Source: Hymenobacter mellowenesis
Lineage (GTDB): Bacteria > Bacteroidota > Bacteroidia > Cytophagales > Hymenobacteraceae
DNA length: 64,000 nt
Direction: 5' to 3'
Assembly: GCF_030581005.1 (NCBI RefSeq)
Contig: NZ_JAUQSX010000001.1
Coordinates: forward strand, 558,001 to 622,000
In this document: positions 56,001-63,145 of the stretch, piece by piece
Layout of the letters: the number at the start of each line of letters is the position of its first letter
Position numbering within the stretch: the first letter of the stretch is position 1
Notes under the pieces: model-generated
Database searches by the model: none
Told to the model about the DNA's origin: nothing
What the model saw: the letters and a program-made list of their open reading frames with translations, nothing else
Position numbers and translations under genes: made by a program

Positions 56001-56229
56001 CTTCTGCGACCCGACCACGGCGGCCATCAACCCCAGCACCGAAGAATTTTATCAGGTGCGCGTGGCGCAGTTTGGACAGCCCGGAATGGTGCGGAATATT
56101 CGGGCTCCCAAATCGGCGCGCAAGCAGACGCAGGCGTTGGAAAAGGAATTGCGCCAGCTTTTAGCTACCAATAAAGAGCAGAGCAAGCGCGTGCTGGGTA
56201 CCTTACTGGCCGAAAACCTGATGCCATGA
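53005..56229 (+). CDS. Large P-loop ATPase of a phosphorothioation-type system (SspC-like)
   Basis: This 1074-aa cytoplasmic protein has an N-terminal ATPase core. Walker A is GAYGTGKS (46-53), Walker B LVLVIDEFGKF (131-141), and a sensor-like LLLSTAHQD (172-180). The remaining ~850 residues are mostly helical, with long charged stretches and no further motif I recognise. Position and size suggest the SspC-type ATPase that works with SspB and SspD. BREX BrxC also has a large ATPase of this style, but no PglZ or BrxL partner is present. The start is a GTG at 53005, because the next in-frame ATG would remove the Walker A. Its stop overlaps the next start (ATGA at 56226), indicating translational coupling. 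Confidence 0.8.
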   Translation: MFSPSVNIVRDAAQPLNYLPTPNAQLVYKQLANNYRTGTHCFNIVGAYGTGKSAFLWAFHQNLTGQHAYFTADKDPLASRPVRFEQFVGQYMSLREAFAQRFVAGGAADTPTAAILAGIEAHYRAHAPGVLVLVIDEFGKFLEYAARENPEQELYFIQELAEFANDTTKDVLLLSTAHQDVSAYAVGLSRPQRLEWEKVKGRLKELTFNEPVEQLLALAAEQLAAAGQPTAPDPATNERLLAVIARAQVFPLRDYFTAEMQRRLWPLDLLSAAVLVQALQRYGQNERSLFTFLRAGDYLGLEQSAEAGTYYSVSRVYDYLSYHYYALLTSRFNPNFAQWAIIRDSLDRLSKHFETQVDLDAARQLVKTIGLLTIFAPAGAEISAEFLEVYAQTSLGVPSVAPALRVLQTQQIVRFVAHKNSYILFEGTALDIELAIDEAGTLVEQVTDVATRLSGFFDFPYIPAKQASFEVGTPRIFQVRMTDYVLLDEPEGEVDGFINLIFSDSITEDTLRQQVGERRSATLYGIYRRSGEIKRLIREIDKVAKVREQNLNDRVAKRELDGILEHQEALLRHYVLDSLYAPDGNITWFFNGEANTEFTGRRAFNRCLSAIAREVYTATPIYRSELVNRTNLSVPILTARKNYIRALFEKWQYAELDFPAKNYPPEKTIYLSLLRETGMHRVLGGEYTLTAPTDATFLPLWEASEAFLQRSQDGHLKVRELMDDLTAKPFKLKQGFVDFWVPTFLFMKRHEFALYGEQGRYIPDLTPDVVDLFTKNPSLYTIKAFSLLPEKLALFNEYRELLQLAPAEQMSNVSFIESIKPFLSFYKQLPAYAKKTSKLSATTQRLRETIATAKDPEAAFFEQFPGALGFNRLELQRDAAMRERYVSTLQDAIARLRQAYPTLLQRLEEFIAREVAATEPDFAQYKRQLQYRFRSLSPAQLPEGLRQFQQRLMSRLDDRDAWLNSMANALLSKSLTYFTDADETRFQEKFQQSVHELDNFCDPTTAAINPSTEEFYQVRVAQFGQPGMVRNIRAPKSARKQTQALEKELRQLLATNKEQSKRVLGTLLAENLMP

Positions 56230-57329
56230 GTACGACTATTCGCCACGTCCTGGGCATCTCGGGCGGCAAAGACAGCGCCGCGCTGGCCATCTACCTGCGC
56301 CACCGTCACCCCGAGCTGGAAATGGATTACTATTTCTGCGACACGGGTAAGGAGCTACCGGAAACCTATACCCTCATCAGCAACCTCGAAAACTACCTGG
56401 GGCAGAAGATAACCCACCTCGATGCAGTGACGGGCAGCCCCGAAGACTCGTTCGACCACTTCGTGCAGGTGTACGGCGGCTACCTGCCCTCGTCGAGCGC
56501 CCGGTGGTGCACCAAGAAGCTGAAGCTCGAGCCGTTTGAGCGCTACGTGGGTACCGACCCGGTGGTATCCTACGTGGGCATCCGGGGCGATGAGGACCGC
56601 GAGGGCTATATCTCGCGCAAGCCCAACATTCAGTCCATCTTCCCGTTTCGGCGCAACATGTGGAGCGAAGACGTGGTGCAGCGGGTGTTGCAGCCCGACG
56701 CCCTGCCCCGCCTGCGCGGCCTCTACGCCGAGCTGAGCGAGCCGGCCGCCCGCGCCCGCCTGCTCGCCCTCGCCGAAGCGCCCGTGAGCCGCAGCTTTAC
56801 GCGCCCGCAGAAGCTGAATGCCCTGCTCGCGGCCGACGTGAAGCTGTTCAACCAAGTGGTGTTTCAGCTGCTGCGCGACACGGCCTACCCACTCGCGCAG
56901 GCCCCCGATTTTGCCCTGCTCGACAACGATGAGAACCTGATTCGGGAAGACATTTTTCGGCTGCTGCGCGAAAGCGGGGTGGGCGTGCCGGCCTACTACG
57001 AGAAGCGCACCTTTGAGGTAGATGGCCAAACGGGCGAGTACGCCCGCAGCCGCTCGGGCTGCTACTTTTGCTTCTTCCAGCAAAAAATAGAATGGGTGTG
57101 GCTCTACGAGCAGCACCCCGAAAAATTTGCCCAAGCAATGGCCTACGAAAAAGACGGCTACACCTGGATGGAAGAATCGCTAACCGAACTGATTAAGCCC
57201 GAGCGTATCCGGCAAATCAAGCTGGACGCACTAAAGAAGCAGCGCAAAACGACTACTGCCGCTAGCCCCTTCCTACTCGATACGCTGGATGATGAGGAAG
57301 GTATTGGCTGCGCGTCGTGCTTTATTTAA
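56226..57329 (+). CDS. PP-loop ATP pyrophosphatase of PAPS-reductase family (DndC/SspD-like)
   Basis: This 367-aa protein has the PP-loop SGGKDS at residues 12-17 (HVLGISGGKDSAALAIYL), and DYYFCDTGKELPETY and WCTKKLKLEPFERYV follow. C-terminal Cys pairs SGCYFCFF (Cys279, Cys282) and GCASCFI (Cys362, Cys365) could hold an iron-sulfur cluster, as DndC does, together giving four Cys. DndC and SspD activate the DNA phosphate by adenylation before sulfur insertion. The ATG at 56226 overlaps the ATPase stop. No DndD or DndE is present, so SspD is the closer model. Sulfur would have to come from an unlinked cysteine desulfurase. Confidence 0.88.
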   Translation: MSTTIRHVLGISGGKDSAALAIYLRHRHPELEMDYYFCDTGKELPETYTLISNLENYLGQKITHLDAVTGSPEDSFDHFVQVYGGYLPSSSARWCTKKLKLEPFERYVGTDPVVSYVGIRGDEDREGYISRKPNIQSIFPFRRNMWSEDVVQRVLQPDALPRLRGLYAELSEPAARARLLALAEAPVSRSFTRPQKLNALLAADVKLFNQVVFQLLRDTAYPLAQAPDFALLDNDENLIREDIFRLLRESGVGVPAYYEKRTFEVDGQTGEYARSRSGCYFCFFQQKIEWVWLYEQHPEKFAQAMAYEKDGYTWMEESLTELIKPERIRQIKLDALKKQRKTTTAASPFLLDTLDDEEGIGCASCFI

Positions 57330-57350
57330 GCCCGCTAACGCCTTCTTTTG

Positions 57351-58454
57351 ATGGAATTACCCGCCAGCCCCCGTCTGAGCGTCGCCGACTTGTCGGCCGT
57401 TTTTGCCAGCACCACCAACTCCTATAAATTTTACTGGTTTCTGGCCATTCTGGATGAGCTGGCTGAAACGGGGCAGCCGCGCATTGCGCTGCGCAGCCTG
57501 GCGCTGCGCATGGTGGCCAACGTGTGGTATCCGCTTGATTACTATAAGCTGTCGTTTGGCGTGGATGATGGCTTTAAGCTGATTGCCGACTTTGTGTCGG
57601 CGCACATGCAAGTAGACAACCGGCCCACCGCCCGGCCTTTGTTCGAGCAGCTGCAAGCAGGGCTGGGGGGCGACGCGCTGGCGACGGTGGGGCAGAAGGT
57701 GATAGGCTTGCTGCGCTACGTGCCCAGCCGATTCATCCGGCCATTTCTCAAAGCCGAGCTGAGTGGCGTGCCCGAAGCGAAGGTTGACAAACGCATTGCC
57801 GAGCTATCGCAGTTCAGCTCCGCCGCGCCCTACCGACTGGGGCGCGAGGCCATCGAACTGCATCCCGAGTGGCTGGCCTATTTGCAGGAGCACCAGGGTA
57901 TTTTGCGCGCCTTTACGCAGTGGCATTTGCTGCGCTTTCTGCAAAAGAATAACCCCAACGTGATTGGGCTCTCCGAAAAGCTGCGCCGCCCCACCGCTGC
58001 CGACCGCAACCTGAAAACCGCTACCGGCTACTGGGGCAGCTTCCTGGCCGCCACGCCCGATTTTCGGTGCATCTATTCGGGGCAGCCGCTCACGACGGCC
58101 ACGCTGAGCATCGACCATTTTTTGCCGTGGTCTTACGTGGCCCACAACCAGCTTTGGAATCTGATTCCAACCTCCAAAACGGTCAATTCGGCCAAGAATA
58201 ACGCGCTGCCCGATTTGGAGCGCTACCTGGGGCCATTCGTGCAGTGGCAAAGCGCGGCGTTTCAGTTTCACGCCGGGCAGGGGCACTATCGGCTGCTCGA
58301 AGAATACCACCTGCTTTTTGCGCAAAGCGTGAAGGACATCCAGCAGCAGCCGGCCGCCTGGTTTGAGGAGCGGCTAAGCCAGCAGATTCAGCCCCAGCAC
58401 CAAACGGCGCGCAACATGGGCTTTGCCCACCCTTTTCGCTACGGCGGGGGGTAG
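57351..58454 (+). CDS. HNH endonuclease, candidate effector
   Basis: This 367-aa protein starts at ATG 57351, 21 bp after the PP-loop gene. The first ~235 residues are helical (KFYWFLAILDELAETGQPRI) with no recognised motif. The HNH site lies near 238-286: FRCIYSGQPL, IDHFLPWSYVAHNQLWNLIP (Asp255, His256, Asn270) and TVNSAKNNALP (Asn279). Only one Cys of the usual zinc pair remains. Its position after the SspD-like gene is where SspE or another PT-responsive nuclease would be expected, so it may cut unmodified or modified DNA. This is inference, and its target specificity is unknown. Confidence 0.85.
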   Translation: MELPASPRLSVADLSAVFASTTNSYKFYWFLAILDELAETGQPRIALRSLALRMVANVWYPLDYYKLSFGVDDGFKLIADFVSAHMQVDNRPTARPLFEQLQAGLGGDALATVGQKVIGLLRYVPSRFIRPFLKAELSGVPEAKVDKRIAELSQFSSAAPYRLGREAIELHPEWLAYLQEHQGILRAFTQWHLLRFLQKNNPNVIGLSEKLRRPTAADRNLKTATGYWGSFLAATPDFRCIYSGQPLTTATLSIDHFLPWSYVAHNQLWNLIPTSKTVNSAKNNALPDLERYLGPFVQWQSAAFQFHAGQGHYRLLEEYHLLFAQSVKDIQQQPAAWFEERLSQQIQPQHQTARNMGFAHPFRYGGG

Positions 58455-58487
58455 CGCAACTTGCGGTAACGCGCTGTTTATTTGGGC

Positions 58488-59333
58488 ATGAATCCGCAGA
58501 ACCCGCACAGCTACCTCACCGCCAAAGAGCGCGACGCCCCCTCGCTGCCCGTGCGGATGCTGCATGGGCGCGGCCTGCTGCGCGGCGCGGTGCTGGACTA
58601 TGGCTGCGGCTACGGGCGCGACGTGGAGTATCTGCGCAGCCGGGGTCTCGACGTGCAGGGCTACGACCCGCATTATTTCCCGGAAAGCCCGGCCCGGAAG
58701 TTTGATACCATCGTGTGCTTCTACGTGCTCAACGTGCTTTTTGCCGACGAGCAAACGGCCGTGCTCATGGATGTGGCGCGGCTGCTCAAGCCCGGCGGGC
58801 GGGCCTACTTCGCGGTGCGGCGCGACATCGCGCAGGACGGCTTCCGACAGCACTACGTGCATAAAAAGCCCGTGTACCAGTGCGCCGTAACGCTGCCCTT
58901 TGCGTCGATTTTCCGCAACGAGAATACCGAGTTTTACGAGTATCAGCACTACACGCAGGTAGCGCACCCGGCCAGCGCCTGCCCGTTTTGCGCGCCCCGC
59001 CCCACGCTGCGCCTGCTCTCCGAAACTGCCCGTAGCTACGCCGTACTCGACGGCTATCCGGTCAGCAAGGGCCACGCCCTCATTTTGCCGAAGGCCCACG
59101 TCGCCAATTTTTTCGACCTGCCCCTGGCCGACCAGCAGGACTGCTGGCGGCTAGCCGGCCAGGCCCAGCGGATGCTTACCAACCGCTACGCCCCGGCCGG
59201 CTTCACGGTGGGCCTCAACATCGGGGCGGCGGCCGGGCAGCGCATGGGCCACGCCAGCCTGCACGTCATTCCGCGCTACGCGGGCGACGTGCGCCACCCC
59301 GCCGGTGGCATTCGCAACATTCTCAAGCGCTGA
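58488..59333 (+). CDS. Fused class I methyltransferase and HIT-domain protein
   Basis: This 281-aa fusion starts at ATG 58488. Residues ~30-155 are a SAM-dependent methyltransferase fold: LDYGCGYGRD motif I (36-45), QGYDPHYF, KFDTIVCFYVLNVLF and RLLKPGGRAYFAVRRD. Residues ~160-281 are a HIT domain with the CPFC start (165-168), DGYPVSKGHALILPKAHVAN and GHASLHVIPRYAGDVRHPAG. The histidine triad reads His255-x-Ser257-x-His259, so the central, normally nucleophilic His is Ser. Fusions of this kind are annotated elsewhere as bifunctional methyltransferase/HIT proteins. It closes the island operon; its role in the system is unknown. Confidence 0.88.
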   Translation: MNPQNPHSYLTAKERDAPSLPVRMLHGRGLLRGAVLDYGCGYGRDVEYLRSRGLDVQGYDPHYFPESPARKFDTIVCFYVLNVLFADEQTAVLMDVARLLKPGGRAYFAVRRDIAQDGFRQHYVHKKPVYQCAVTLPFASIFRNENTEFYEYQHYTQVAHPASACPFCAPRPTLRLLSETARSYAVLDGYPVSKGHALILPKAHVANFFDLPLADQQDCWRLAGQAQRMLTNRYAPAGFTVGLNIGAAAGQRMGHASLHVIPRYAGDVRHPAGGIRNILKR

Positions 59334-59398
59334 GCTGCCCGCCGGGCCGGCACTACCTTGGCGCCCCAAGCCTCAACCATGCTTTTTTACGTTTACGG

Positions 59399-59437
59399 TA
59401 AAAGGGCCGCGGCGAATTTCCGTCGGCGGCCCTTTTT
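59399..59437 (+). terminator. Intrinsic terminator closing the island operon
   Basis: AAAAGGGCCGC and GCGGCCCTTTTT arms are followed by T5 and lie 66 bp after the methyltransferase-HIT stop. The rest of the 267-bp gap to 59601 is AT-rich and holds only a possible weak -7 box for the next gene (TACTTTTC, 59576). Confidence 0.75.
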
Positions 59438-59600
59438 GCTGGCCGTAATTTGCCGGATTGATGGTTTCCTCCGGGCCCGGCCGACTGTCGGCCGCAGGCA
59501 TGCTTTTTTGAATTTATTCTACTATATTCAGAAAACCTTATTTAAATACCATCTGCTAAACTTTTCGTAGCCCACTACTTTTCTCTCTCTTTCCCCTCCC

Positions 59601-60707
59601 ATGCTGGCGCCTCCCGAACCGTTTCACTACCTACTCGAAGGCAGCCAACACGCCTCCTTTATCTACAATGTGAGCACCGGCCGGCTGCTGTACGTGAGCG
59701 CGGCCTACGAAACACTGTTCCCCGGCCACCGGCGCGAAAACGCCCCCGCCGACCTCCCGCTTCTCCTGAGCTACCTGCCCGCCGAGGACCAGGCCTACGC
59801 CCGCAAATGCTTCGCCGACCTGGCCGACGGCCAGCTCCACGACGACTTGCTGCTGCGCGTGCAGCCCCGCCCCGATACGCCTCTGCGCTGGCTGTGCGTG
59901 CGGGCCCACCGCTCGGCCACGGCCGACGGCCAAGTGCTGCTGTCCGGCACCGTGGACGACGTGACCGTGGACCAGGAGTACATCCGCAACGCCGATAAGT
60001 ACATGGCCAAGAAGAACACCACGCTGGAAATTCTGTCGCACGACCTGGCCGGGCCCTTCAACATGCTCCAGCAGCTGGCCGAGTACATCGGCGAGAAAAC
60101 CCAGCCGCTGAACGACCCGCAGGTGCAGAAAATGCTGGGCCTGATGCGCGACACCTGCCGCGACAGCGTGAACCTCATCCGCGACTTCGTGGACGGCGAG
60201 TTCATGGACTCGGCCAGCGTGGAGCTGAAGCGCACGCGCGTGGACCTGGTGCTGGCCCTGCGCCAGGTGGTGGAAACCTACCAGCAGGGCGAGCGCCTGG
60301 TGGCCAAGCACTTCCATTTCGAACCCGCGCAGGCCACGCTGTTTGTCGAAATCGACAATAACAAGTTCCTGCAGGTTATCAACAACCTGATGTCCAACGC
60401 CATCAAGTTCACCCGCGAGGGCGGCCGCATCACGGTGCGCGTGGAACAGCAACCCCAGCACGTGCTCGTGACCGTGGCCGACGACGGCATCGGCATTCCG
60501 CCCGCGCTGCTGCCCGTGCTCTTCGACCGCTTTACTAAGGCACGTCGCCCGGGCTTGCGCGGCGAGAAAACCACCGGCCTCGGCATGCACATCATCCAAA
60601 CCATTGTGCGCCTGCACCACGGCCGCATCTGGGTTGAAAGCACTGAGCAACACGGCACTACTTTTTATATTCAGCTTCCCTCTCCCACCGCTTCGCTGGC
60701 CGAATAG
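59601..60707 (+). CDS. PAS-domain sensor histidine kinase
   Basis: This 368-aa kinase has no membrane segment. An N-terminal PAS fold (about 10-125: FIYNVSTGRLLYVSAAYETL, VQPRPDTPLRWLCVRAHRSA) is followed by HisKA with LEILSHDLAGPFNMLQQLAEYI (His147). The HATPase shows NNLMSNAIKFTREGG, VADDGIGIPP and GLGMHIIQTIVRLHHGRI. It is probably cytoplasmic. The next gene, on the opposite strand with only 14 bp between the stop codons, is a stand-alone receiver and so a plausible but unproven partner. Confidence 0.92.
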   Translation: MLAPPEPFHYLLEGSQHASFIYNVSTGRLLYVSAAYETLFPGHRRENAPADLPLLLSYLPAEDQAYARKCFADLADGQLHDDLLLRVQPRPDTPLRWLCVRAHRSATADGQVLLSGTVDDVTVDQEYIRNADKYMAKKNTTLEILSHDLAGPFNMLQQLAEYIGEKTQPLNDPQVQKMLGLMRDTCRDSVNLIRDFVDGEFMDSASVELKRTRVDLVLALRQVVETYQQGERLVAKHFHFEPAQATLFVEIDNNKFLQVINNLMSNAIKFTREGGRITVRVEQQPQHVLVTVADDGIGIPPALLPVLFDRFTKARRPGLRGEKTTGLGMHIIQTIVRLHHGRIWVESTEQHGTTFYIQLPSPTASLAE

Positions 60708-60721
60708 CCCGCTGCCCGTTT

Positions 60722-61123
60722 TTATTCCGGGTCCGTCTCGGGTGCCAGCTGGGCGCGCACGGCCAGAATCTGGTCCCGGTCGATGGGCTTGCGAATGAGG
60801 CCGGCCACGAGGCCGCTGGCCTGGCCCCGGGCCGCGTCGGCGTAGGCCAGCGACGAGGTGAGAATGTAGATGTGGCAGCGCCCGCGCAGCCGGGCCTGCA
60901 GCGGCTGCAGCGCTTCGAGCAGCTCCCAGCCGTCCATGCCGGGCATGTTCAGGTCGAGAAAGATGACGCGGGGCAGCTCTTCGATGGGAGCTTTCCGCAG
61001 AAACGCCAGGGCTTCGGCCCCGCTGCCAAACGCGGCAATATCGTCGGAGAAATCTTCGCGCCGAAGCAGGCGTTCGGTCAGAAAAAGGGCGATTTCATCG
61101 TCGTCGATGAGCAGGGTGTGCAT
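60722..61123 (-). CDS. Stand-alone response-regulator receiver protein
   Basis: This 133-aa protein is a single receiver domain without an output domain, of CheY-like form. It has the acidic cluster LLIDDDEIALF (7-9), phospho-acceptor Asp57 in VIFLDLNMPGMDGW, a conserved Thr/Ser in ILTSSLAYADA, and KPID Lys. It would pass phosphate or act by protein contact. Convergence with the PAS kinase suggests a partner role. The ATG at 61123 is chosen; the frame is open upstream but not REC-like. Confidence 0.93.
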   Translation of the reverse strand: MHTLLIDDDEIALFLTERLLRREDFSDDIAAFGSGAEALAFLRKAPIEELPRVIFLDLNMPGMDGWELLEALQPLQARLRGRCHIYILTSSLAYADAARGQASGLVAGLIRKPIDRDQILAVRAQLAPETDPE

Positions 61124-61336
61124 GGGAGAAGGTGCAGAAGGAAAGGCCGGCCGGGCCGGATTGTAGCGGAGTAGAGAGGGCAGGCATCGGGGCCGCTCCG
61201 GGCCCATTCGGATGCCAATTAAGCCACTGTCGCCCCAACGCCGGGCGTTGCGGCGTCAGGCCCGGGCCGGCAGGAGGCGTTAAGCGCTACCTTCGGCCGG
61301 CTAGTTTGCTTCCTCTCATTCTGTTCCTGCGCGGCC

Positions 61337-61903
61337 ATGGCTCCCGGCGAAACTTCCCTGCTCACCTTCCGCCTGCACGGCACCATCGGGGCCGCCACCG
61401 GCCGCGAGCTGCAGGCCGCGCGGCGCGCGGCCCAGACCGCCGGCACCGACCATCGCCGTGCCGAGAAGCAGTTTTTTGCCCGGTTCGATGCCGTGCTCGA
61501 CCGCGCTGCCGTCGGGCCGGCTTATTTCGAAAACGAGCAGATGGCCGAGGTGCTGGCCGGCGAAATCATGATGCTGGAAGAAACCGGCTCTGTGGTGCAC
61601 GGCTTTGCCGTATTGCCCAACCACGCCCATCTGGTGCTGCACCTGCCGGCGGGCAGTGGTCTGTCTTTCGCAAAGGCCGTCGACCTGCTGCACCTGCGCA
61701 CCGGTACCGCCTGCCGCCGCCTGGTGCGCCCCAAGCTGCCGCCCGAAGCCGAGTTCTGGCAGGTGGGCTGGCTCGAATACGCCGTGCAGGACGAGGACGA
61801 GCTCACGCGCCTGCTGGCCTACGTGCGCGGCAACGCCCGCGCTGCCGGGCTGCCCGGCCGATTTCAGGAGTGGCCTTATGTGAATGAGGAGGTTAGCGGC
61901 TGA
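61337..61903 (+). CDS. RAYT-like Y1/HUH transposase
   Basis: This 188-aa protein follows the same domain plan as the RAYT pseudogene at 13299. It has EKQFFARFDAVLDRAAVGPA, GFAVLPNHAHLVLHLPAG (HUH motif), FWQVGWLEYAVQDEDELTRL and a C-terminal LAYVRGNARAAGL that would carry the catalytic Tyr. Its frame is intact. It lacks adjacent GTAG-hairpin REPs; instead a short truncated hairpin of the GTCATG family follows at 61936. It may act on elements elsewhere, or be a domesticated member. Confidence 0.75.
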   Translation: MAPGETSLLTFRLHGTIGAATGRELQAARRAAQTAGTDHRRAEKQFFARFDAVLDRAAVGPAYFENEQMAEVLAGEIMMLEETGSVVHGFAVLPNHAHLVLHLPAGSGLSFAKAVDLLHLRTGTACRRLVRPKLPPEAEFWQVGWLEYAVQDEDELTRLLAYVRGNARAAGLPGRFQEWPYVNEEVSG

Positions 61904-61935
61904 ACCAACGAAATCCTTTAGAACGTCATGTTGAG

Positions 61936-61971
61936 TAGAACGTCATGACATTCTCTCGTCATGACGTTCTA
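61936..61971. repeat. Truncated hairpin of the AACGTCATG family
   Basis: TAGAACGTCATGAC and GTCATGACGTTCTA are inverted around a short loop, with another AACGTCATG just upstream at 61922. It looks like a shortened copy of the long hairpin elements. Confidence 0.6.
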
Positions 61972-62035
61972 AAGATTTCCCAAACGGCGTTAACCCCAAT
62001 CCCTTCCGCCGGCCAGCGCGTACCTCCGGCCACTT

Positions 62036-63001
62036 ATGCGCCTGCTGTTCCTTGTGCTTCTATCGTGGCTGCCCCGGTTGGCGGATGCCGCCCCCGCGCC
62101 GGCCGATACGCTGCGCCCGCTGAGCCCCGTTCGGCTGCTGCGCTATACCTACGCCAACGACCTGTTTTTCCGCACCGACTATTATTTCACGCAGGGCATG
62201 ACGCTCACACTGGTGCACCCAGCCCTGGCCCGGCTGCCGGTGCGGCACCTGCTGGCGGCTGGCCCAGCGGGCAGCACGCAGCAGCACGGCCTCACCCTGC
62301 GCTACGATGGATTTACGCCCCTGCGCATTCAGGACGCGTTTATTCGCGTCGGTGACCGGCCGTATGCGGCGTATTTGTACGGGTCGTTTTTCCGAATCAG
62401 TACCCAGCCCGTCCGGCGCCAGCGCCTGACCACGGCGCTGGAAATCGGCTTCATTGGTCCGGCCGCGGGCGGAAAGGAATTGCAAACGGCCATCCACCGC
62501 GTCACGGGCAACGCAGAGCCGCGCGGCTGGGACTTCCAGGTTCGCAACGCGCCCATCATCGGCTACCGTGTGGTGTTTGAGAAGCAGGTGTGGGCCATAG
62601 GCCGCAACGCCGAATGGCTGGCCGACGCGGAGGCGTCGTTGGGCACGCTCTACACCTATGGCAGCACGGGACTGCGGCTGCGTGCCGGGCAGTTCCGGCC
62701 TTCCTTCGCCACCTCAAATCCGCTCGACCGCTCGCCGCGCTGGCAGCTTTATGGCGAAGCCCTCTTAGCTGGCCGGCTTATTGGCTACGATGCCACGCTG
62801 CAGGGCACGCTCTTCGCCAACAACGACCCGTACACGCTGGCCGCCAGCGCAGTGCGTCGGGCCGTTTTGCGCAGCTCCGGCGGTGTGGTACTTAGCCACG
62901 GCGAGCTCAGCTTTAGTGCCACAGCCACCTGGGTGGCGCCGGAATTCGAGGGGAGCCGCTCGCACCGCTGGGGGCAGCTGGGCGTAGCGGTAGCGTTTTG
63001 A
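62036..63001 (+). CDS. LpxR-like lipid A deacylase family protein (outer membrane)
   Basis: This 321-aa protein has a signal peptide (MRLLFLVLLSWLPRLADAAP). LpxR/DUF2219 features are the NDLFF segment (Asn-Asp of the active-site region), YYFTQGMTLTLVHP corresponding to the usual YTNG loop, GDRPYAAYLYG, and late barrel strands ending in VAVAF. LpxR removes the 3'-O-linked acyl chains of lipid A in the outer membrane. Whether it does so in this organism is inferred from the family. Length fits. A hairpin repeat follows. Confidence 0.8.
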   Translation: MRLLFLVLLSWLPRLADAAPAPADTLRPLSPVRLLRYTYANDLFFRTDYYFTQGMTLTLVHPALARLPVRHLLAAGPAGSTQQHGLTLRYDGFTPLRIQDAFIRVGDRPYAAYLYGSFFRISTQPVRRQRLTTALEIGFIGPAAGGKELQTAIHRVTGNAEPRGWDFQVRNAPIIGYRVVFEKQVWAIGRNAEWLADAEASLGTLYTYGSTGLRLRAGQFRPSFATSNPLDRSPRWQLYGEALLAGRLIGYDATLQGTLFANNDPYTLAASAVRRAVLRSSGGVVLSHGELSFSATATWVAPEFEGSRSHRWGQLGVAVAF

Positions 63002-63011
63002 TGGGATATAA

Positions 63012-63123
63012 AAAAGCACGTCATGCAGAGCGCAGCGAAGCATCTCGCGTGCTTCAAGTAATTACATAATACACGTACACAGTACACGCGAGATGCTTCG
63101 CTGCGCTCTGCATGACGTTTTTT
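63012..63123. repeat. Long hairpin element, GTCATGCAGAGC subtype, copy 2
   Basis: The inverted arms (CACGTCATGCAGAGCGCAGC, GAAGCATCTCGCGTG and complements) carry A and T runs at the outer ends, so the element can act as a bidirectional terminator between convergent genes. Copy 1 lies at 30499-30635. Confidence 0.85.
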
Positions 63124-63145
63124 CCCGCCTCCACCTGCTCCTCCC

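Noticed and set aside
52061-59333. BREX system
   Set aside because: The large ATPase and PP-loop protein fit superficially, but no PglZ, BrxL, PglX or BrxA/B is present.
52061-59333. Classical Dnd system
   Set aside because: DndD (SMC-like) and DndE are absent, and DUF4007 plus a large ATPase points to the Ssp type.
59358-59570. 70-codon open frame after the island
   Set aside because: It overlaps the terminator hairpin, has no export signal or domain, and looks like chance.
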